A stretch of DNA of 64,000 bases from CAZSSM01 sp964609385. Its GTDB lineage: Bacteria > Planctomycetota > Planctomycetia > Isosphaerales > Isosphaeraceae. Location of the stretch: NCBI GenBank assembly GCA_964609385.1, contig CAZSSM010000008.1:1-64000 (forward strand). The letters are read 5' to 3'. Below, piece after piece: positions 36,256-44,979 of this stretch. The notes below the pieces were generated by a model that worked only from the letters and a program-made list of their open reading frames with translations, ran no database searches and was not told where the DNA came from. Each line of letters starts with the position of its first letter. Position 1 is the first letter of the stretch. Made by a program: the position numbers and the translations under genes.

Positions 36256-36527
36256 GAGGGAATGTCTCCGTGACGCGATGCGGTTCGGTGGGCGGCGAAT
36301 CGGAATTGGGAATGCTCGACCAGGATGATCTGGAAATACGTCCGTCGATCAGAGAGTTGCAGATTACTGGTCTCGGGTTACCTCAATGGTTCCTGGCCAA
36401 CGGCGAGTTCTCGGGAGCGACCAGAGATCGATCACTGGGTATTGTAAGGCAGACTCGATTGCCCAGATAGCCTATCGAATCGATGTTCCATCATCCTCCC
36501 GAGCCCCTCGCTGCGATTGGTCTCACG

Positions 36528-37160
36528 ATGAATTCGAACGAACCGTCACCGAGCTTCCGGTTCCTCCCCTGGTTCCTCGCGTCGTGGTCCTGGACGACGT
36601 TGCCGTTGGCGGCCGTGCTGTTGCTGCTCAGCCCGCTCCTCTACGCATCGCTCGACTGGGTCGGTTTGTTCGTCTTCTGGCAGTGGCCCGCGTATCTGGT
36701 GCACCAGTACGAGGAACACGCCCAAGGCCGATTCGTCGCCTACGTCAACGGGCGGATTTGCGGCGGCTTGCCCGGCCTCGATGCACCGTCGACGCTGGTC
36801 ATCAATATCGTGGGTGTCTGGGCCGTCATGATGGTCGCCATCTACGGGTTCGTCATGCTCGACCCGGCCTGGGGGCTCGTGGCCATCTATCTGACGCTCG
36901 TGAACGGGGTCATCCACGTCATCCCGATGATCGTGACGAGGCAACCCAACCCCGGAGTCTGGACCAGCCTGCTGCTTTTCCTGCCACTGGGCTCGGCCGG
37001 ATGGGCCATGCTGATCCAGCGCGAGGATCCATGGGCCGCGAGCCATCTCCTGGCCGCCGGGTTCGTCATCGCCTTGCACATCGCGATCGTCGCTTGGATC
37101 CGACTCAGGCTCACCAAACTTCGCCGCGATCGCTCACAAGGTGAGGTGCAACACACTTAG
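36528..37160 (+). CDS. HXXEE-domain membrane protein
   Basis: A protein of 210 residues from the ATG at 36528; an in-frame ATG at 36483 would add 15 unlikely residues. The family signature H-Q-Y-E-E is present in AYLVHQYEEHAQG near residue 65. About five or six hydrophobic segments span most of the length. The family is of unknown function and the motif could bind a metal. There is no clear ribosome site. The gene is isolated between a divergent large gene and an AT-rich gap. Confidence 0.83.
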   Translation: MNSNEPSPSFRFLPWFLASWSWTTLPLAAVLLLLSPLLYASLDWVGLFVFWQWPAYLVHQYEEHAQGRFVAYVNGRICGGLPGLDAPSTLVINIVGVWAVMMVAIYGFVMLDPAWGLVAIYLTLVNGVIHVIPMIVTRQPNPGVWTSLLLFLPLGSAGWAMLIQREDPWAASHLLAAGFVIALHIAIVAWIRLRLTKLRRDRSQGEVQHT

Positions 37161-37666
37161 TCTAATTAGTTGATAAATCAAAAAAATCACATAGTTAATT
37201 TTTATTTAGCATGATTCTCAATTACGTATCACCGACTCTGGCATGCGATTTTTCGTCGGATCACCAACGCCTTGCACCCTCGAGAATCTTCCCGATAACC
37301 ACCCGATGACGTTTTCGACTCCGGCTCGATGTCCGGACCATTCTGGAACGGGTCGCGGTCATCGCCATTGGACTGACCGCCTGGAAATGGTGACTCGAGG
37401 GAGAGCCGTCGGGACCATCGATCACCGCATTTCCGAATAACAAAGGTCCGCTATTTTTTCTATATATGTATTTAATCAATCGAATCCTATACGACCGAGT
37501 TCCGGGGGTCCGGGGCTTGACCGCCACCCCAGCGTCGACGATCCTCAGGTGCTTGTCCATCGCGGATCATTCCCCAGTAAGGCGATCGAGAATCTCGTTG
37601 CGAGACGATGGTATCGCTTTCCTGGCATGACTTGTCAATCCTGCACCCGATCACGAGGAACACCTG
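37161..37666. other. Gene-free, partly AT-rich region
   Basis: AT-rich stretches lie at 37160-37235 and 37440-37490, against GC-rich surroundings. Between them is the broken N-terminal fragment listed separately. The S9 peptidase promoter probably lies near its right end. Confidence 0.5.
37310..37393 (+). pseudogene. N-terminal remnant of the HEAT-repeat membrane family
   Basis: One frame reads RFRLRLDVRTILERV and AVIAIGLTAWKW, then stops. This matches the first residues of the remnant at 42725 and, more weakly, the membrane segment of the intact gene at 40726. A TGA sits just before the fragment, so it is not expressed as a normal protein. Confidence 0.5.
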
Positions 37667-40144
37667 ATGACGTTTGGACGAATCGGCCTCATCCTTCTTG
37701 GGGTCGCCGGCCTCCTCGGGAGGTCGGCCTCGGCCGAGGACTCGGGCTACCGCCAACCGCCCGAGCCGATCGCCTCGATCCTGGATGCCCAGCCCACCCC
37801 GTATGTGAGCCTGAGCCCGGACCGCTCGCGTCTGGTCCTGGTCGAGCGCTCGGCCCTGCCAACGATCGCCGAGGTGTCGGCGCCCGAGTTGGGCCTGGCT
37901 GGGTCGCGGATCAACCCGCAGACCAACGGTCCGTCGCGGACCACTTCGTACCGGGGCTACCGGTTGCGCGCCCTCGAGGGTGGCGAGGAGGTCGCCGTCC
38001 AGGGATTGCCCGACGACGCGCGTTTGGGTTACCCGTCATGGTCGCCCGATAGTGAGACGATGGCGTTCCTAGTGACCGACGCATCGGGGATTGCCATCTG
38101 GGTCGCCGACGCGACGACCGGCCAGGCTCGAGCGCTGACCGACCCTCGGATCAACGCGGCCGGCGGCACCACCTTCACGTGGATGCCGGATAGCCAGAAA
38201 ATCCTCTGCGCGATGATCCCGGACGGCCGAGGCGAGGCCCCGACCGCACCGACGGTCCCCGACGCGCCGATCATCCAGGAGTCTGCCGGCCGCGCCGCGC
38301 CGAATCGGACCTATCAAAACCTGCTCAAATCCCCGGCCGACGAAGCGCTCTTCGAACACTACTTCGAAGACCAACTCGTCCTCGTCCCGCTGGAGGGCGG
38401 ACCCTCGATGATCGGCGAGCCCGGCCTGCACGGATCGGTCAGCCCTTCGCCCGACGGGACGCTCCTGCTCGTCGAGACGATCCATCGGCCCTTCTCGTAC
38501 CTCGTCCCGTCCAGCCGGTTCCCCACCACGATCGCCGTCTGGGACCTCGACGGCCAGGTCGTCCACACGCTGGTCGACCGTTCGCTGCAAGAAGAGGTTC
38601 CGATCGCCTTCGACTCGACGATCACCGGCCCTCGGAGCGTCCGCTGGCGTGCCGATCAACCGGCGACCCTCGTCTGGACCGAAGCGCTCGATGGCGGCGA
38701 TCCCTCACAAGAGGCCGAGTATCGCGATGTGATCAAGATGCTCGCCGCGCCGTTTGATGCTCAACCGACCGATCTGATCAAGGCCGAATATCGTCTCGGT
38801 GGCGTGCTCTGGTCGGATGATGATCTGGCCCTAGTCTCGGAGCGCTGGTGGCAGACGCGGCGGACGCGGACTTGGGCCATCGCGCCGGGGAATCCGGAAT
38901 CGGAGCCGAGGATCCTGTTCGACCGTTCCTCGGAAGACCGCTACGACGACCCGGGCTCGTTCCTGACCGAGATCGGCCCGCTCGGTCGGCCCGTCCTGCT
39001 CCGATCCGAAGATGGCGGCTCGGCCTACCTGGCCGGCGCGGGCGCGTCGTCCGAAGGGGATCAACCGTTCCTGGACCGATACGACCTGACGACCGGCCAA
39101 ACGACCCGCCTGTTCCGGTCCGAGCCGCCGTCCTATGAGACGATCGTCGATGTGCTCGATGCCGAAGCCCAGCGGATCATCACCCGTCGCGAGTCGGTCG
39201 AGGATCCGCCCAACTATCTGCTCCGCAACCTCGAAGCGGGCGCACAGACCCGCCTAACCGACTTCGACGACCCCGCGCCCGAGCTGGCCGGGCTCGCCCC
39301 CGAGCTGATCACCTACGAACGCTCCGACGGCGTGACGCTCTCGGCCAAGTTGTACCTGCCCCGCGACTACGACCCGGCCCAAGGGCCGATCCCGTTCGTC
39401 CTCTGGGCCTATCCGCGCGAGTTCAAGTCGGCCGCCGCCGCCTCGCAGGTCAGCGGCTCACCGCACCGGTTCGTCCGACCCGGCGGGATCTCGCACCTCT
39501 TCCTGCTGACCCAGGGCTATGGGATCCTCGACGGCCCTGCGATGCCGATCATCGGAGACGGCGGCGAGGAACCCAACGACACGTACGTCGAACAACTGGT
39601 CGCCAGCGCCCAGGCGGCCGTCGACGCGATCGTCGCGCGCGGCGTGGCCGACCCGGACCGGATCGCCATCGGGGGCCACTCCTACGGCGCCTTCATGACG
39701 GCCAATCTTCTGGCCCACTCCGACCTCTTCGCCGCCGGGATCGCTCGCAGCGGCGCCTACAACCGGACCCTCACCCCGTTCGGGTTCCAGGCCGAACAAC
39801 GGCCGTTCTGGAAAGCCCGCGACATCTACATGCAGATGTCTCCCTTTACCTATGCCAACCAGATCAATGAGCCGATGCTCATGATTCACGGGACCGCCGA
39901 CAACAACTCGGGCACCTTCCCGGTCCAGTCCGAGCGGATGTACGCGGCGGTCAAGGGCAACGGCGGCATCGCCCGGTTGGTCATGCTGCCCGCCGAGTCC
40001 CACGGCTATCGTGCCCGCGAATCGGTCGGCCACACCCACTGGGAGATGGTCCGCTGGCTCGATCGACACCTCAAGTCAGAGACCACCTCCCCGGACGATC
40101 CCGACACCATCACGATCTCCGGATCCGAGGACGACGAGGACTGA
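37667..40144 (+). CDS. Prolyl-oligopeptidase-family (S9) serine peptidase, secreted
   Basis: A protein of 825 residues with a signal peptide (IGLILLGVAGLLGRSASA). The first 560 residues form a beta-propeller gate with PD40-like blades (YPSWSPDSETMAFL). The C-terminal alpha/beta hydrolase domain has the nucleophile in GGHSYGAF (Ser672), acid in GTADNNSG (Asp745) and base in AESHGYRA (His779). The ES-HGY and G-x-ADNN pattern resembles the glutamyl-endopeptidase branch of S9. The ATG has AGGA nine bases upstream. It is probably a periplasmic peptidase for oligopeptides. The C-terminal tail is very acidic. Confidence 0.92.
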   Translation: MTFGRIGLILLGVAGLLGRSASAEDSGYRQPPEPIASILDAQPTPYVSLSPDRSRLVLVERSALPTIAEVSAPELGLAGSRINPQTNGPSRTTSYRGYRLRALEGGEEVAVQGLPDDARLGYPSWSPDSETMAFLVTDASGIAIWVADATTGQARALTDPRINAAGGTTFTWMPDSQKILCAMIPDGRGEAPTAPTVPDAPIIQESAGRAAPNRTYQNLLKSPADEALFEHYFEDQLVLVPLEGGPSMIGEPGLHGSVSPSPDGTLLLVETIHRPFSYLVPSSRFPTTIAVWDLDGQVVHTLVDRSLQEEVPIAFDSTITGPRSVRWRADQPATLVWTEALDGGDPSQEAEYRDVIKMLAAPFDAQPTDLIKAEYRLGGVLWSDDDLALVSERWWQTRRTRTWAIAPGNPESEPRILFDRSSEDRYDDPGSFLTEIGPLGRPVLLRSEDGGSAYLAGAGASSEGDQPFLDRYDLTTGQTTRLFRSEPPSYETIVDVLDAEAQRIITRRESVEDPPNYLLRNLEAGAQTRLTDFDDPAPELAGLAPELITYERSDGVTLSAKLYLPRDYDPAQGPIPFVLWAYPREFKSAAAASQVSGSPHRFVRPGGISHLFLLTQGYGILDGPAMPIIGDGGEEPNDTYVEQLVASAQAAVDAIVARGVADPDRIAIGGHSYGAFMTANLLAHSDLFAAGIARSGAYNRTLTPFGFQAEQRPFWKARDIYMQMSPFTYANQINEPMLMIHGTADNNSGTFPVQSERMYAAVKGNGGIARLVMLPAESHGYRARESVGHTHWEMVRWLDRHLKSETTSPDDPDTITISGSEDDED

Positions 40145-40725
40145 GCCCCCTTTCGGGCCCGGGGGCCCGGGGCACCCCCAAGACCCGCGCCCCCCCAAGC
40201 GGCCCCCCCTTGCGGCCCGGGGCGCGGCCTCACCCCATCCCCCTGCCGCCCACGATCGCGGACAGACGTGAGAGATTCCTAGAACGATTCACAATCTTAT
40301 CATCAGTATCGGCCTGACTTCGACGAAACAGATCGATTCGCCGAAGGATCTGCTTGATCTCGAGTCATCGCCTCTGGTATGAAAACCTTCGTAGGATGCG
40401 CCGAACGTCTCAACGATTGAGGCGATCCCATCCCGAGCATCCCGAGAGATCGAGGCGATGATGCCGATCCGACGTGTGCTCCGACCCCGGCTGGATGTCC
40501 AGACATGCTTCGAACCGATCGCGATCGCCGCGATCGGCCGGACCACCCTGCGCTGACGGTTCGGATCCCGCGCCCTCAAACCTTCGATCGCCGTCCTGAG
40601 GCAGGACGATCGTGAGCCTCGAATCGCTGCGACGCGGCTGCTTAAGACAATGACCGATCGGACCACGTCGACGAACCCAGCCCCGTGATCCGGTCGAGGT
40701 CCCTTCTGGTATCCGGAGTCCGACC
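40145..40725. other. Intergenic region with GC-rich tract and family remnant
   Basis: Just after the peptidase stop, 40145-40240 is a run of C/G blocks including the palindrome CCCGGGGGCCCGGGG, possibly a terminator without a T tract. A short remnant reading frame at 40458-40556 is listed separately. Nothing else is supported. Confidence 0.45.
40458..40556 (+). pseudogene. Short N-terminal remnant of the HEAT-repeat membrane family
   Basis: A 32-codon frame reads MMPIRRVLRPRLDVQTCFEP then IAIAAIGRTTLR. It aligns by eye with the remnants at 37310 and 42725 (R-L-D-V/I-R/Q-T, A-I-G-x-T-x-L-R). It lies 170 bases upstream of the intact family member. Confidence 0.4.
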
Positions 40726-42705
40726 ATGGCGACCGAACCGAACCGGGATGAGCCGGAGCCGTCACCCGATCCCCCCAAACAACCGCAACGGTGGCGTCCC
40801 GGCCTGCGTACCCTCATCGAGTTGATCATCTTGATCGGGGTGATCGCCGGATTCGCCCATCTGAGGGCCCGATCCGAACTACCCTGGCCAATCGTCCGCT
40901 CTCTGCAAGACGGCGATGAGCCCGCGCGACGCCAGGCCCTAGAAGATTTGGTCCGACTCGGACCCGACGCCCGGGAGGCCGTGCCCGCTTTGATCGAACG
41001 GCTCCACAACGACCCCTCGCCTCGGATCCGAGCCGGCGCGGCCTACGTGCTCCGACAAATCGTCATCGGATCCCCGTCGGGACGGCTTGACCTCTTCGGA
41101 TCCCCATCGGAGCAACTCTTCCCCTACGAGGCCGCCGAGGCCCGATACGGTGTCAGATCCCAACAAGGATCCGACACCGGCGAGGCCCCAGCAGCGCCGG
41201 AGCGCTCCCGCTCATTGATGCGTCAAGTCTGCGAGTCGCTCGTCGAAGCGATCGAGAACGAAGCGGACGCCCGAGTCGTCGAGACGGCCATCAACTCTTT
41301 CGACCAGATCGCATACAAAACACTCGGATATCCAGAGGAGCAAAGAGCTGACCTTGAAACGATCCAAAATGCTCATATTCCGAGAATTAAAAATTCCGGC
41401 TTAAAATTTATTTATGATTATAGTTTTTACACCAAACATTATGATTATAATCTTTACATTAGATCTTATGAGGACAAACATGGACCGTTTGGCTCTGAGG
41501 GCGATGAATTGACGGTCGAGCCCTGGATGACCACCTGTGCGCATCGGATCGCCCGGCTGACGCGACGCGATCGCACTGAGGTCGAGATGACGGCCGCCCG
41601 GTGGGCTTCGATGAGCTTGCTGGCTCGGACCCTGCTGAGCGAGGAGCAGCGGTTCGCCGCGATGCTCGACGCGTTCGAGGATGCACTCTCCTCAGACCGG
41701 CCCTCGCTTGCATCCATTCTGTCCCAGTATCTCATGTCCATCGAGCCGTGGCAGGACCAGGATCGCTTGCGGACTCTGCTCCAGACAATCAACAGGCGAA
41801 TCGAGGCCTCGCAGCAGCAACCGGAAAAGGAGCTGCCGACGATCGATCTGGTCGTTCTGGCCCTCAGTGTAACCTTGCCCGGAGGGGTGTCGTCGCTCGA
41901 TCTCCTTAGCGAAACTCCGTCGATCCGAGACGAACTGGCCCGATGGATCCTGACCCCAGAGTCAAAACTGGAAATCCCCTCGATTTTACCGAAGCAAGTT
42001 ACCAATCTTATAGAGTCAAATATGCAAAAACAATCAATGCTCAACGAAACAGGAGCGATGGGTGATCCTTCTCATAATCTAAACATAAACAATCCATCCG
42101 ATTTCAGGCAATTCCTATTCATGGAATATTTCCAGCCCAGACCAACGACCCTCCTCGAGCTGATCGGCGATCGGATCGAACCCGGACAGTGGAACAACGC
42201 CATCGTTGCGATCTCCCAGCCCTTCATCGATGCCCGATCCCCTTTCGACGAAGCCGTCCGCGATCCCAACGTGAGGCCACAGATCGACCCCGAACAGTGC
42301 GCCAAGGTGCTCGAATCCCTGGCCGTCGAGCTCGACTCGGCCCTAGAGGCCCTGGAGGACGAGTCGGGCGCCTTCGACGCCGACACGCATCAGTTGTTGA
42401 GCATCGCGGCCTACTTCATCCGGGGACTCGAGTCCGGAAACCCGACCGCCAGCCGGATCATCGAGAGCGTCGCCGGCTGGATCACCGACGACCCCGAACG
42501 CATCGCTACGATCTCGACCGAATCCCGAGTCTTCGCCGCACGATGGTTGGGGACCGTCGGGGACGTTGCTGGTCCCTACCGCAGCCTGCTCCGACGAATC
42601 GCTCAAGACGACCCCGAGGTCGACGTCCGACGGGCCGAGCAGGGCGCCCTCAGGGCTCTCGATGGCGCGCAACCATCCAACCCGGCGAACCCCAACAGTC
42701 CCTGA
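40726..42705 (+). CDS. HEAT-repeat protein with N-terminal membrane anchor
   Basis: A protein of 659 residues; GGAG lies seven bases before the ATG. A proline-rich cytoplasmic start is followed by one membrane helix (about 28-46, LRTLIELIILIGVIAGFAHL). HEAT-like repeats follow (ARRQALEDLVRLGPDAREAVPAL; SPRIRAGAAYVL) and again at the C-terminus (VFAARWLGTVGDVAGPY, DDPEVDVRRAEQGALRAL). Two stretches inside the frame are strikingly AT-rich and coded differently from the rest: 41370-41470 (Lys/Tyr-rich, YDYSFYTKHYDYN) and 41980-42125 (Asn/Met-rich). The function is probably protein binding. Broken relatives lie on both sides. Confidence 0.8.
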   Translation: MATEPNRDEPEPSPDPPKQPQRWRPGLRTLIELIILIGVIAGFAHLRARSELPWPIVRSLQDGDEPARRQALEDLVRLGPDAREAVPALIERLHNDPSPRIRAGAAYVLRQIVIGSPSGRLDLFGSPSEQLFPYEAAEARYGVRSQQGSDTGEAPAAPERSRSLMRQVCESLVEAIENEADARVVETAINSFDQIAYKTLGYPEEQRADLETIQNAHIPRIKNSGLKFIYDYSFYTKHYDYNLYIRSYEDKHGPFGSEGDELTVEPWMTTCAHRIARLTRRDRTEVEMTAARWASMSLLARTLLSEEQRFAAMLDAFEDALSSDRPSLASILSQYLMSIEPWQDQDRLRTLLQTINRRIEASQQQPEKELPTIDLVVLALSVTLPGGVSSLDLLSETPSIRDELARWILTPESKLEIPSILPKQVTNLIESNMQKQSMLNETGAMGDPSHNLNINNPSDFRQFLFMEYFQPRPTTLLELIGDRIEPGQWNNAIVAISQPFIDARSPFDEAVRDPNVRPQIDPEQCAKVLESLAVELDSALEALEDESGAFDADTHQLLSIAAYFIRGLESGNPTASRIIESVAGWITDDPERIATISTESRVFAARWLGTVGDVAGPYRSLLRRIAQDDPEVDVRRAEQGALRALDGAQPSNPANPNSP

Positions 42706-42724
42706 TCCGTGAGGAGATTCCACG

Positions 42725-43258
42725 ATGGCCGAATCACGACGATTCCGGCTCCGGCTGGATATCCGGACGACCCTCGAGCTAGTCGCGCTCTTAGCCATCG
42801 GTTTGACCGCCCTGCGTTGGTGGCTCGAATCGCCGCCGCGTTTGAACTTGTGCCGCTTAGTCTAGCGTTACTGGCTTCTTGGGTTGGAGGGCTAGAAGGT
42901 GACATTTCATTTTGAAATTTATTTTATGAGAATTCGCAATCTTCTTAGTGATAAAATTGATTTTTTATATATTCACAATATACTCTAAAAGCAAATTTCT
43001 ATCAAACAACAAGTTATGATTGATCCATCCGTCTGCCTTGATCTGATCGGCAACCGGGTTGCCCAGGGCATCGCGAGCTGGCTCGACGATCCCGACGACG
43101 AGCAACCAGCGCCTCCGGCCTACCGCATCTTCGCCGCGCGATGGTTGGGCGTCGTGGGCGAGTTCGGAACGCCCCACAAGGATCTGCTCCACCGCGTCGC
43201 GCGGGACGACCCCGAGGCCGACGTCCGAGAGGCGGCTCGACCCGCGCTCGCGAATTAG
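42725..43258 (+). pseudogene. Broken paralogue of the HEAT-repeat membrane gene
   Basis: An N-terminal part at 42725 (MAESRRFRLRLDIRTTLELV then ALLAIGLTALRWWLESPP) ends at a stop near 42865. After about 150 AT-rich bases, a C-terminal part at 43016-43258 (YRIFAARWLGVVGEFGTPHKD then DDPEADVREAARPAL) matches the end of the 659-residue neighbour. The middle 500 or so residues are missing. The pair is best read as one gene that lost its centre. Confidence 0.65.
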
Positions 43259-43470
43259 CTCATGAGCCGATCGGGGATCGCGCGGGATCCACCGGATGGA
43301 GCGATCATTTGAAAGAAATGGCCAATCCTCCTCGCTTCCTGAGTGTTCTGGAGAAATTCCCATGAACACCGTGGCCCAGTCCCTTGATCTTATCTTCGGC
43401 GGACCGATCGTCGCGTGGGGACGCGTCGGGTCCGACCGAAGGGTCGCACGCATGGTGGGGGTTTTCCGGG

Positions 43471-44400
43471 ATGCGCGTCGAGGGGCCGAGTCGGGAGATC
43501 GCCCGCAAGATCTGCGATGGTCTCCGCGCCGGCATGGGACTCCCCGTCGTCTGCCGACTCGCCGGGGTCGAGCCACAAACCTTGCAAGGCTGGTTTGAAC
43601 TCGGACGCGCCGCCTCCGAGGGCCGACGCGACGGACCCCTCGCCCGATTCCACGACGATCTCCTCGAGGCCATCGCCGAGGCCGGCCGGAGGTCCAACGA
43701 GGACGAGAAAGACGATTCGGACGACGAACCCGAATGGGACGAACCGGAATATCGTTCAACCCCGCGTCACTTCGACGAACCTGACCAACCTGTCCACAAC
43801 CCTTGGACAAACTCTTCACCGCTGGCGTTGGTGGTCGTCGACGAAGCCCCTATCGAGATCGTCAACGGTTGGGGGCCCGCCTGGATCCTCAAGAACGCCC
43901 CGCACCCAAGCGTTTCGTTCGGGGATGCGGACCCCATCGAAGGCCCGGAGGAACCGGATCCCTCTCCCCACGTGTCCGACGACGAGCCGGCCGTTCCCGA
44001 TGCGGAACCGAGGCCATCCCGTCGGAGTCTGCCGAATTGGGCGATCCTCCCGATCGGCGCCGCTGCACTGGCGGCATCGATCGCGGCGATCACCCTAATC
44101 GTCGCGTTGGTCCTCGTCGTGCTGGCGATCTGCCTGGCAACGACCATCGCGATCGTCGCGGTGATTCTCATCGCGCTGGTCGTCTGTGCCACCTTGGCAA
44201 CGGGTCTCTTCGCGTTGTCACTACTCGAACGCTGGCGGGCCGGCCTGATCGCCCTGCGCGTCGGGGAAGCCCAGCGTTGGCTGTGCCCCGTTGTGGCGGC
44301 ATTGCGAGGAATGACGGATCATCCCACCGCCGGACTCCCGATTGACCGGACTCCCGGCGCGATCGCGTTGGCGGGGCGATCGCGGCCGCAGCGGGAATGA
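43471..44400 (+). CDS. Putative HTH-domain protein with two membrane helices
   Basis: The ATG at 43471 gives 309 residues. Residues 5-70 look like a helix-turn-helix of the terminase-small-subunit or transposase type (IARKICDGLRAGMGLPVVCRLAGVEPQTLQGWF). An acidic low-complexity linker follows (DEKDDSDDEPEWDEPEY). Two adjacent membrane helices lie at about 189-250 (IAAITLIVALVLVVLAICLA; IAIVAVILIALVVCATLATG). A basic C-terminal tail ends the protein. An HTH tethered to the membrane suggests a regulator or an anchoring protein, but no family was recognised. Coding character is good in the N-terminal and membrane parts. Confidence 0.65.
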   Translation: MRVEGPSREIARKICDGLRAGMGLPVVCRLAGVEPQTLQGWFELGRAASEGRRDGPLARFHDDLLEAIAEAGRRSNEDEKDDSDDEPEWDEPEYRSTPRHFDEPDQPVHNPWTNSSPLALVVVDEAPIEIVNGWGPAWILKNAPHPSVSFGDADPIEGPEEPDPSPHVSDDEPAVPDAEPRPSRRSLPNWAILPIGAAALAASIAAITLIVALVLVVLAICLATTIAIVAVILIALVVCATLATGLFALSLLERWRAGLIALRVGEAQRWLCPVVAALRGMTDHPTAGLPIDRTPGAIALAGRSRPQRE

Positions 44401-44979
44401 TCCCATCGACGCCCCGGAGCACCGCCGGGCGATCGCCGCGCGCATCGGACCGGTTGACGTGCCCGACCCGCCATCCGTTGGGGTCGGAGCCCACGTCAAG
44501 CCGTCGAAGCGATGCCCACGACGACCGCCGAGACGCCACGATCGTTGGATGTCCACGCGCGGCAGGGAGCGTCGGAACGGACCCGGTGTGGGAACGGGAT
44601 CCACGACCGCGAAGGAGCGGGGGCTCTTTGATAATCCGGCATGACACGGATCGAGATATCGGTCGATTTCGATCAGATCGGCCGAACGGAATCGGTACGC
44701 GCTGAGCGAGATCCATCGCACCGATTATGCGGGTCGCGACACCGTCCCAAGGGGTGGCTCAGTCGGCCGGAAACTCGAAGGCCGGGAAACCGAGCAGGGG
44801 GGATCCATACGGGAGATCGGCCGATGGCGGTCCGGTTCACACGATCTTCTCGGGGCGTTCGGCCGGGGTGTTGTGGGCCACCGGATCGGGACCCTTGACG
44901 GCACCTCGAACCCCAAGGACAATCGAGTTTCTGTGAGATCCAAAGAACCGCATGAGTCGAGACGATCACGGACCCGCCG
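44401..44979. other. Gene-free region
   Basis: These 579 bases precede the DUF3179 gene. Several short frames are open because of GC bias, but none has family features, a ribosome site or coding character. The DUF3179 promoter should be in the right part. No repeat or RNA gene was recognised. Confidence 0.45.

Noticed and set aside
40145..40240. GC palindromes as an origin or attachment site
   Set aside because: Simple C/G runs after a stop codon, without direct repeats, DnaA boxes or an integrase gene.
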